Notes under the pieces: model-generated
Database searches by the model: none
What the model saw: the letters and a program-made list of their open reading frames with translations, nothing else
What the model was told of the DNA's origin: nothing
In this document: piece after piece, positions 1 through 4,505 of the stretch
Position numbering within the stretch: the stretch's first letter is position 1
Layout of the letters: each line of letters opens with the position of its first letter
Translations under genes and position numbers: made by a program
DNA from: Bordetella parapertussis
GTDB taxonomy: Bacteria > Pseudomonadota > Gammaproteobacteria > Burkholderiales > Burkholderiaceae
Assembly (NCBI GenBank): GCA_945901665.1
Contig: CAMDLJ010000181.1
Coordinates: forward strand, 1 to 5,656
Direction of reading: 5' to 3'
DNA: 5,656 nucleotides

Positions 1-160
1 AACTTAACGTCTTTGACCCAACATGCTTTGCAAATCGATCCAAGATGGCTTGCCAGCCCTCTTGTTGTTGTTCCACAGGGTGTTCTGTTTCTGGGACAAA
101 TGTCACGCTCACCGTGACGCCATCTGTTGCTTGGGTAAACGTGATCGCGTCAGCTCTGTT
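1..160 (-). pseudogene. C-terminal remnant of an SRPBCC/AHSA1-like (START-fold) protein, 5'-truncated
   Basis: Read on the minus strand, 53 codons from 160 down to 2 encode a typical C-terminus of the AHSA1/SRPBCC family: a beta-strand pair (ITFTQATDGVTVSVTF), a PETEHP turn, then the long closing helix EQQQEGWQAILDRFAKHV. The frame stays open to the left edge, so the true stop is outside the window. Upstream the same frame meets TGA at 167-169. There is no in-frame ATG, and the hydrolase gene on the same strand ends at 192, so the N-terminal two thirds of the usual domain of about 140-160 residues has no room. The other two frames between 192 and 160 show nothing that would restore it. I infer a decayed or deletion-truncated gene. 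Internal GTG codons could start only about 35 residues. The family includes hydrophobic-ligand binders and Hsp90-activator-like proteins; no specific role can be given. Confidence 0.62.
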
Positions 161-191
161 CGATGATCAGCCAAGTGTTGTCCAAGCGATT

Positions 192-1064
192 TCAATGCTT
201 TGGCAAAGATCGCCGCAAAAAATCCAAGACACTGGCCTTGGCCCTGCTTCTTGCCTGTTCGTCGCCGATCACTTTAACCTGCCCACCTTTGCCATTTTTG
301 GCGACAGGATCGTAAAACTGAACGGCCTGTGCGTTTGCGCTGTCAAAACCATGGGTTGCGTCTTCATACATCAACAACTCGATTGGCATGAGCGGGTGGG
401 ACGTTTTGAGACTCTCGCAAATATTGGGTGCCGTGTCATAGTCGTCACGGGTGCCGTTATGAATTTGGACAGGTGCGCCTGTTGGAGTGGATAGATCAAC
501 TGATCGAGAAGCTATTCCATTTTTGACCCAAACATCGCAAACCGGATAAAAGGCGATGTGCGCAGCAAACTTTGCATTTGAAAGTTCAATGGGGGGATTT
601 TTTGATTTTTTGCCAAAGGCTGTTGCCATGGCGTTGACGCCCCCCCAAGAAAACCCCATGATCACGATTTTGTCTTTGTTGATATTCGGGTTGTTCGCCA
701 GAAAATGCCACGCCCCCCACACGTCTGGCAATGTGTCCAGGGTTGACCGAGGTCGCCTTGCAAGAGAGGTGACCGCACGTGGGCTCCACATGTCCAGCTC
801 AAGCACAGCGAACCCATTCTCCACAAGGTATTCACGGTGAAAAGTGCCTCTGGAGTCGGGACCTGCGCTCCCATGAACAATGACGATGGCCGCTAAATTT
901 TGCCCAGACGGTATATTGAATTTCGCCGGTATTTCAATGGGCAATGGACTGCCGGAATGGGTCTCGCCCAATGGTTTGACCATGACATTCATGGGGTTTG
1001 CAGCAAAGGTCGCGTATCCGAGTGTGATCAGGGCTAAACCCAATAATGTGTTTCGCACATCCAT
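192..1064 (-). CDS. Exported dienelactone hydrolase family alpha/beta hydrolase
   Basis: The 290-residue protein has an N-terminal signal peptide (hydrophobic residues 6-21, likely cleavage after ATFA), so it probably acts in the periplasm. The alpha/beta-hydrolase landmarks are in order: the oxyanion-hole strand VIVHGSAG (61-68), the nucleophile elbow MGFSWGG with Ser139, an acid candidate at Asp207 or Asp208 in HNGTRDDYD, and the catalytic His238 in YEDATHGFD. This order and spacing fit the dienelactone hydrolase (DLH) family. Canonical DLH of chloroaromatic degradation uses a Cys nucleophile, is cytoplasmic and is shorter. A Ser nucleophile plus export argues for a general esterase or peptidase-like hydrolase of unknown substrate. 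It is the last gene of a minus-strand set, 64 bp after the RodZ-like gene. The ATG at 1064 lies directly next to a GAAAG sequence, so the GTG at 1058 (residue 3) may be the true start. Confidence 0.85.
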   Translation of the reverse strand: MDVRNTLLGLALITLGYATFAANPMNVMVKPLGETHSGSPLPIEIPAKFNIPSGQNLAAIVIVHGSAGPDSRGTFHREYLVENGFAVLELDMWSPRAVTSLARRPRSTLDTLPDVWGAWHFLANNPNINKDKIVIMGFSWGGVNAMATAFGKKSKNPPIELSNAKFAAHIAFYPVCDVWVKNGIASRSVDLSTPTGAPVQIHNGTRDDYDTAPNICESLKTSHPLMPIELLMYEDATHGFDSANAQAVQFYDPVAKNGKGGQVKVIGDEQARSRAKASVLDFLRRSLPKH

Positions 1065-1069
1065 CTTTC
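1065..1069 (-). promoter_or_regulatory. Candidate ribosome binding site that questions the hydrolase start
   Basis: On the minus strand GAAAG abuts the ATG at 1064 with no spacer, but stands 6 nt before the GTG at 1058. That spacing favours a GTG start, giving a protein two residues shorter that begins (M)RNTLLGLAL, an equally good signal peptide. No stronger Shine-Dalgarno sequence is seen further upstream. Confidence 0.35.
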
Positions 1070-1128
1070 ATTTGGTTATGACTGATTTTATGGTGCATCG
1101 ATATAAGCCTGAGCAGGTGGAAATAGGG

Positions 1129-1974
1129 TTAATTCTTACCCAACAAAACATACTGAACGCCCGCAGTGGGGGTGCGAATCAAGTTACCCAGGTAGTAAAT
1201 CTTGATGCCACTGAGATCGGTGCTGTGAAGGTGAAATGGTGGCCGTCCTTCCAGCGTGATGTTCTCTGATGGCTTCATAGTGATTTTTCGCTGAGCCTGC
1301 GCTGAGTCCTTCCAGCAGACCACAGCAGATTGAGCGGCAACCACATGGATGTAATGACCAGGTCGCGAGCCAGCCACAGGCGTTAAATCAATTGACTCGC
1401 TGCTCCAATCACATTCACTGGGCGAAGCCTTTGGCCGATCATGAGTCTGCGCGACAAAAGTAGCTGCTGCTTGTTGGATCCGTGGCTCCGCCTGTTGGGG
1501 CGTTTGGTTTTGCGCTTTGGTGTCCTGGGCCGTTGCTTCAACTGCAGGCGTTTTTTCTGGGCTTGAAATCCCTGTTATCCCATACCAAGCCAAAACAAGT
1601 GTCATGAGTATCAACAGCCATGGCACCGACCGTCTCTTTGGCCTGCTAAATATTTGATGAGAACTGGGATGAAAAGAGGGATGCTGAACATTGGCAGAGA
1701 TCAGGGGTGGCGCTTCCTCTCGGGCAGTGGAACCAAACTGCCCATCAAAATCAAGTTCAGTGATTTCCTCGCCCAAGGACCTGATCAACTTGCGACCAAC
1801 GGTGTATTTGATCTCTGGGCTGTAAAAGGTGCTGTCACCACTTTCCTCCAACTGCCTCACTTGTGATGAAGAAATCGAGTGCTTTTTGGCCAGCGTGGTG
1901 ATCTCCACTCCAGCGGCCAATCGCAACCTTTTCAATTGGTCGGCATGCTCAGGAAGCCAGCACAGCTTGCTCAT
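1129..1974 (-). CDS. RodZ-like membrane protein: XRE/Cro-type HTH, one TM helix, C-terminal DUF4115-like domain
   Basis: The 281-residue protein has the RodZ architecture. A helix-turn-helix fold spans residues 10-68 (HADQLKRLRLAAGVEITTLAKKHSISSSQVRQLEE is the HTH core). A basic RPKRR stretch at 111-115 precedes one transmembrane helix (about 116-136). A Gln/Ala/Pro-rich linker follows (140-185), then a beta-rich C-terminal domain (about 205-281) with KPSENITLEGRPPFHLH, matching the 'pGet..l.G.pPf.v' core of DUF4115. The expected topology is cytoplasmic N-terminus and periplasmic C-terminus. True RodZ binds MreB through a helix with an F-x-R-G-Y-x-R-x-Y-A-like signature; here that stretch reads YTVGRKLIRSLG, so MreB binding is doubtful. 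The usual rodZ neighbours (ispG, hisS, pilus biogenesis genes) are absent. It is therefore more likely a paralogue than the housekeeping rodZ. The Shine-Dalgarno is weak (AGG about 10 nt before ATG). It lies 44 bp downstream of the half-AraC gene. Confidence 0.8.
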   Translation of the reverse strand: MSKLCWLPEHADQLKRLRLAAGVEITTLAKKHSISSSQVRQLEESGDSTFYSPEIKYTVGRKLIRSLGEEITELDFDGQFGSTAREEAPPLISANVQHPSFHPSSHQIFSRPKRRSVPWLLILMTLVLAWYGITGISSPEKTPAVEATAQDTKAQNQTPQQAEPRIQQAAATFVAQTHDRPKASPSECDWSSESIDLTPVAGSRPGHYIHVVAAQSAVVCWKDSAQAQRKITMKPSENITLEGRPPFHLHSTDLSGIKIYYLGNLIRTPTAGVQYVLLGKN

Positions 1975-2018
1975 GATTGCTAAGCCTGGGCGCTAGGACA
2001 ACTGCACATGGACTTCGT

Positions 2019-2285
2019 TCACAAGCTGGCGTTGTGGATGTAATGGGGCAGCGTTGATCGGATGCTCTTGAGGGTTTGCCGCTGTTGCCTGATCCAAGTC
2101 ATCGGCGTTGTTGCTTTGTGCTTGGCAAAAAAGGCCAGTAAAGTCTTGTGATCTTTGCCAGTTTGCGCCACCAAATCTGCCCAACCAATGGACTCAGCGA
2201 TGTGTTCGTCAATCCAAGCGCAAAGATTGCGCATGTCTGCCTCACTAAGTTGAGAGGTATTGTGAGATCTGTCAAGTTCGCGCAT
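2019..2285 (-). CDS. Small stand-alone half AraC-type DNA-binding protein
   Basis: The 88-residue protein matches the first helix-turn-helix of the AraC/XylS DNA-binding domain and little else. Residues 19-69 follow the family pattern: a lead helix (LCAWIDEHIAESIG), HTH helix 2 (WADLVAQTG), then the recognition and linker helices (KTLLAFFAKHKATTPMTWIRQQR), including the conserved 'tP..yi...R' segment. The second HTH, with the GF-x-d-x-S-x-F motif that AraC domains normally carry, is missing. The 19 residues after QQR do not resemble it, and no other frame between 2080 and 1975 restores it. There is no ligand-binding domain. A GGGGA sequence 6 nt before ATG supports the start. It is the first gene of the minus-strand set, opposite the TetR gene. 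It may be a minimal regulator, a partner for another HTH protein, or a decaying AraC gene. Confidence 0.7.
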   Translation of the reverse strand: MRELDRSHNTSQLSEADMRNLCAWIDEHIAESIGWADLVAQTGKDHKTLLAFFAKHKATTPMTWIRQQRQTLKSIRSTLPHYIHNASL

Positions 2286-2291
2286 GAATTG

Positions 2292-2296
2292 TCCCC
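2292..2296 (-). promoter_or_regulatory. Ribosome binding site of the half-AraC gene
   Basis: On the minus strand GGGGA stands 6 nt before the ATG at 2285. It is the clearest Shine-Dalgarno in the left half of the window and supports translation of this short gene, an argument against a chance ORF. Confidence 0.5.
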
Positions 2297-2320
2297 AAAG
2301 TAGTGCGATTATTATTTTTT

Positions 2321-2339
2321 ATTAGAATTAAAGTGTAAT
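2321..2339. promoter_or_regulatory. 19-bp imperfect palindrome, candidate operator
   Basis: ATTAGAATTAAAGTGTAAT is a 19-bp imperfect palindrome centred on 2330, with 7 of 9 base pairs matching. It lies inside the larger inverted repeat and overlaps the 18-bp shared element. Size, AT content and position between a TetR gene and a divergent operon fit a TetR-family autoregulatory operator. This is an inference from layout, not from a known consensus. Confidence 0.35.
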
Positions 2340-2348
2340 GACAAAGGT
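2331..2348 (-). promoter_or_regulatory. Shared 18-bp element, copy 1 (facing the half-AraC gene)
   Basis: Read on the minus strand this is ACCTTTGTCATTACACTT. It matches 16 of 18 positions of the copy at 4438-4455 and is preceded by TTTTTT, as is that copy. Its 3' end is 45 nt before the half-AraC ATG. It contains TTGTCA, which could be a -35 hexamer, with TAAAAA 17 nt further on as a poor -10. It may be a promoter core or an activator/repressor site; the TetR start codon is 24 nt away on the other side. Confidence 0.5.
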
Positions 2349-2372
2349 AAAAAATAATGTTCGGTTTTCACC

Positions 2373-3011
2373 ATGGCCAGTGAAAAGAAAGATATTTCTG
2401 GCATTTCATTGCGGAAAAGGCCGGTACAGCAACGATCAAAAATCACGATTGGCGCCTTACAAGAGGCTTTTGTTCGGGTTTTGATTGACCGAGGATATGA
2501 AAAAATCACCATCCGCGAGGTCACTGCCGTGGCAGGTGTGGGCATTGGCAGCTTTTACGATTACGCACCCAACCTGAGGGCCTTGGCCGCATCTGTCATT
2601 CAAAAGCGATGCTTGGACTCAGTCGTTTTATTGCGCCAATCCTTGGTGGGCAAAGAGGGTCGGCCCTTTTCTGAATTGGCGGACTTGCTGCTGCAAGCCT
2701 TGATCAAAGAAGGCTTTGGCCGACCCAAGGAGTGGACGGCATTGCTGTTGCTGGAAAGGCAGGTGTCTTCAGCAGCTGCGCTCAAACAGGTCCATGGGGA
2801 GTTTGTGAGCATATGGGCTGAGGCCATACGCATGTCATCAGCCAATGTACCCAGTGCCAAAATTATCGACATGGCCCGAATGGCCCATGCCATCAGCTAT
2901 GGCTGGTATTCGCACGACTTGTTGTTTTACATGGATGACCCCATCACCAGTCGATCCATGGCCGACATTTCCAAAGCAATCACCCAATTCGTAGAGTCTG
3001 CTTCAATTTGA
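2373..3011 (+). CDS. TetR/AcrR family transcriptional regulator
   Basis: The 212-residue protein has the standard TetR layout. The N-terminal three-helix DNA-binding domain lies at about residues 15-75, with the family core RGYEKITIREVTAVAGV followed by the recognition-helix and turn segment GIGSFYDYAPN (usually G-x-x-x-Y-x-Y/H-F). An all-helical C-terminal ligand-binding and dimerisation domain (80-212) has no recognisable specificity. The length is typical. It is divergent from the half-AraC operon across 87 bp of AT-rich palindromic DNA, the usual arrangement for an autoregulated repressor that also controls its divergent neighbour. The ATG at 2373 has no convincing Shine-Dalgarno. A better-placed AAAGG serves an out-of-frame ATG at 2357 whose 8-codon reading frame overlaps this start, so initiation may be coupled or weak. 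Downstream it faces the Bug gene tail to tail. Confidence 0.9.
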   Translation: MASEKKDISGISLRKRPVQQRSKITIGALQEAFVRVLIDRGYEKITIREVTAVAGVGIGSFYDYAPNLRALAASVIQKRCLDSVVLLRQSLVGKEGRPFSELADLLLQALIKEGFGRPKEWTALLLLERQVSSAAALKQVHGEFVSIWAEAIRMSSANVPSAKIIDMARMAHAISYGWYSHDLLFYMDDPITSRSMADISKAITQFVESASI

Positions 3012-3212
3012 AGGTTGAGATTTGCCGTTTTGGCGGTGTATTCGTCTAGAAACGGGACGGTCATGCTCACAGCTTGTCCGCATCCCGCACCCGCATCTGC
3101 TCTTCAGCCCTGCGCATGGCCTGCCTGGCTTAATGTGGCTTCTTTTGTTGGGCTATGCCGTGGGCTTGATCAGCCAGTGCCCGCGTTCACCAAGGTCGGG
3201 GTGTAGCTCAGT
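3012..3212. other. Convergent intergenic region, no supported gene or terminator
   Basis: These 201 bp separate the TetR stop from the Bug stop. I see no strong stem-loop followed by a T-run on either strand. A 13-bp palindrome, CTTCAATTTGAAG, covers the TetR stop (3001-3013) but leaves no loop. Short minus-strand frames occur around 3062-3125, but nothing is recognisable. Base composition rises toward the GC-rich Bug gene. Confidence 0.5.
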
Positions 3213-4223
3213 TCACTCCAGCTTGGCGCCAGACAGCTCAACGGCCCGCTTGAATTTGTCCAGCTCCTTGCGGTGAAACGCAGCGCTGTCGGCCGGGCTG
3301 CTGCCCACGGGGGTCACGCCCTGGGCGTCGAGTTGTTGTCGCACTTGGGGGTCGGCCAGGGCTTTGGCCACTTCGGCCGAGATGCGCTGCACCACGGCGG
3401 GCGGGGTGCCAGCGGGGGCCATCAGCAAAACCCAAGCCGTGGCATCAAAGCCGGGGATGTACTCGGCCATCGACGGCAAGTCGGGAAATTGGGGCGAGCG
3501 TTTGTTAGACGTCACCGCCAAGGGCTTCACATTTCCAGAGCGGATCAAGGGTGCCATCGAGGGCAGCCCCTCAACGGTGACTTGGACGTCCCCGGCCATC
3601 ATGGCTTGGGTGGCCAGTGCGCCGCCACGGTAGCCCACATGGATCATCTTCAAGCCGGCATCGGCGCTGATCAGCTCCATCACCAGGTGCGAGGTGGTGC
3701 CCTGACCCGCGGAGGAATACGCCATTTTGTCGGGTACGGCTTTGGTTGCGGTGACAAATTCGTTGAAGTTTTTGAACGGCTGCTTGAGGCTGGTGGTCAA
3801 TACTTGAGGAAACGACACCAGCACCGAGACGGGCACAAAGTCCTTCAGCGCGTCGTAGGGCAATTTTTTAAACAACCATGGGTTGATGGCCATGGTTCCG
3901 GGCGAACCGAGCAACAGGGTGTAACCGTCGGGTTTGGCGCGCGCGGCATAGTCGGTTCCGATGTTGCCACTGGCCCCGGTTTTGTTGTCTACGGTGACAC
4001 CTTGTCCTGTATTGGTCGCTATTTTTTGGGCGATCAAGCGGCCCACCACGTCCACCGATGAACCGGCCGAGAAGGGGTTGATGAGCACGACCGGGCGGTT
4101 TGGCCAGTCGGTGTTTTGCGAATGGGCTGGCAAGACCAGAGCGATCCAGATGCAACAAGCTGCATTTTTAAGCCCATGCGCCAGGGCGCGGGTCGAGCCA
4201 GTTTTGCGTGCATGGGCGGTCAT
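3213..4223 (-). CDS. Bug/TctC-family tripartite tricarboxylate transporter substrate-binding protein
   Basis: The 336-residue protein is a periplasmic solute receptor of the Bug family, whose members deliver carboxylates, amides or similar small molecules to TctAB transporters or to sensors. A Sec signal peptide is visible (hydrophobic 19-32, likely cleavage near PAHSQ). Family landmarks follow in order: WPNRPVVLINPFSAGSSVDV (40-59), the DNKTGASGNIGTDYAARAKPDGYTL stretch (79-103), INPWLFKKLPYDALKDFVPV (113-132), YSSAGQGTTSHL (169-180), HVGYRGGALATQAMMAGDVQV (195-215), KPLAVTSNKRSPQFPDLPS (233-251) and MAPAGTPPAVV (268-278). No TctA or TctB gene is nearby, so it is an orphan receptor, as is common in Burkholderiales; the ligand cannot be read from sequence. 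An upstream in-frame ATG at 4319 would add 32 residues before the signal peptide and is rejected. The gene is visibly more GC-rich than its left-hand neighbours. Confidence 0.93.
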   Translation of the reverse strand: MTAHARKTGSTRALAHGLKNAACCIWIALVLPAHSQNTDWPNRPVVLINPFSAGSSVDVVGRLIAQKIATNTGQGVTVDNKTGASGNIGTDYAARAKPDGYTLLLGSPGTMAINPWLFKKLPYDALKDFVPVSVLVSFPQVLTTSLKQPFKNFNEFVTATKAVPDKMAYSSAGQGTTSHLVMELISADAGLKMIHVGYRGGALATQAMMAGDVQVTVEGLPSMAPLIRSGNVKPLAVTSNKRSPQFPDLPSMAEYIPGFDATAWVLLMAPAGTPPAVVQRISAEVAKALADPQVRQQLDAQGVTPVGSSPADSAAFHRKELDKFKRAVELSGAKLE

Positions 4224-4229
4224 AGGTGG

Positions 4230-4235
4230 TCCTTT
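4230..4235 (-). promoter_or_regulatory. Ribosome binding site that sets the Bug start
   Basis: On the minus strand AAAGGA stands 6 nt before the ATG at 4223. This selects that ATG over the in-frame ATG at 4319 and puts the signal peptide at the true N-terminus. Confidence 0.7.
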
Positions 4236-4437
4236 CGGTTCATCGGGGGTGGGGGCATCGTCATGCTGAAGGGTAAACCAAGCAAAAAAAAACATCGGGT
4301 GAGCAGCGTGTGAGGCCAAATCGGGTCAGGGTGGGGTGACGCATTTAGAGCTATTTCTAAGGGTGGAGTGTAGAGGCGTCGTTTTAAACGGATCTTCACC
4401 GGAAATGAAGTTTTGCAATTTGACCTCTTTTTTAAAA

Positions 4438-4455
4438 ACCTGGGTCATTACACTT
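4438..4455 (+). promoter_or_regulatory. Shared 18-bp element, copy 2 (facing the membrane protein gene)
   Basis: ACCTGGGTCATTACACTT differs at only two positions from the minus-strand copy at 2331-2348 and is likewise preceded by TTTTTT. Its 3' end is 50 nt before the ATG at 4506, close to the 45-nt distance of copy 1 from its gene. The equal orientation and distance argue for a transcription control site rather than a chance repeat. The bound protein is unknown. Confidence 0.5.
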
Positions 4456-4463
4456 GCCCTAAA

Positions 4464-4480
4464 AGCGCTGTAATAGCGCT
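4464..4480. repeat. AGCGCT-N5-AGCGCT hairpin or operator upstream of the membrane protein gene
   Basis: AGCGCT occurs twice with an 11-bp period (4464-4469 and 4475-4480). Because AGCGCT is its own reverse complement, the pair is both a direct and an inverted repeat, able to form a 6-bp stem with a 5-nt loop. It ends 25 nt before the ATG at 4506. One helical turn between half-sites is typical of a dimer operator; as RNA it could be a 5'-leader hairpin. Confidence 0.45.
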
Positions 4481-4505
4481 AATTTCCAGTAGAAAAAATA
4501 TATCC

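Larger units (their letters stand above)
2311..2358. repeat. Perfect 11-bp inverted repeat flanking the divergent promoter region
   Basis: ATTATTTTTTA (2311-2321) and its exact reverse complement TAAAAAATAAT (2348-2358) are separated by 26 bp. The pair encloses most of the 87-bp space between the half-AraC and TetR genes. The arms are pure A/T, so chance is more likely than for a mixed sequence, but an 11/11 match inside a control region is notable. It could be an operator pair bound by a dimer or tetramer, or part of an AT-rich promoter (UP-like) region. Confidence 0.45.
4224..4505. other. 282-bp divergent intergenic region with several inverted repeats
   Basis: This non-coding stretch separates the Bug gene from the membrane protein gene. 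It holds a run of nine A's (4284-4292) and small inverted repeats: TTAGA-N6-TCTAA (4345-4360), CGTTT-N1-AAACG (4380-4390), CTTCA-N7-TGAAG (4394-4410), ATTACA-N16-TGTAAT (4447-4474) and AGCGCT-N5-AGCGCT (4464-4480), plus the second copy of the 18-bp element. I find no clear sigma70 -35/-10 pair for either gene: TTGACC at 4420-4425 has no good -10 partner. No RNA gene or additional ORF is supported. Confidence 0.55.

Noticed and set aside
45..494. Plus-strand 149-codon open frame at the left end
   Set aside because: It is antisense to the hydrolase 3' end and the SRPBCC remnant. Its translation is Cys-rich and irregular and resembles no family, while the minus strand reads as recognisable protein throughout.
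3001..3013. CTTCAATTTGAAG palindrome at the TetR stop as a terminator
   Set aside because: It has no room for a loop and no following T-run on either strand.
2993..3125. Minus-strand short frames MRRAEEQMRVRDADKL and MTVPFLDEYTAKTANL with a GTGA-type overlap
   Set aside because: They are very short: the first is closed upstream by a TAA and the second runs into the TetR gene antisense. The overlap is suggestive of a gene remnant but too little remains to name.
3197..3212. GGGGTGTAGCTCAGTT, resembling the 5' end of a tRNA (acceptor strand and D-arm)
   Set aside because: Only 16 nt match; the sequence then runs into the Bug stop codon and C-terminus. There is no anticodon arm, T-arm or 3' acceptor, and no integrase or matching repeat to suggest an attachment site.
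3022..3276. Plus-strand open frame with a hydrophobic stretch (LMWLLLLGYAVGLI)
   Set aside because: There is no ribosome binding site, the rest is low-complexity, it overlaps the Bug 3' end, and no family is recognised.
3273..4061. Plus-strand 262-codon open frame
   Set aside because: It is a GC-driven shadow antisense to the Bug gene. The Gly/His/Arg/Gln-rich translation has no domain, and the Bug protein is unambiguous.
4224..4319. In-frame N-terminal extension of the Bug protein from the ATG at 4319
   Set aside because: It would bury the signal peptide behind 32 extra residues, and the AAAGGA ribosome binding site clearly serves the ATG at 4223.
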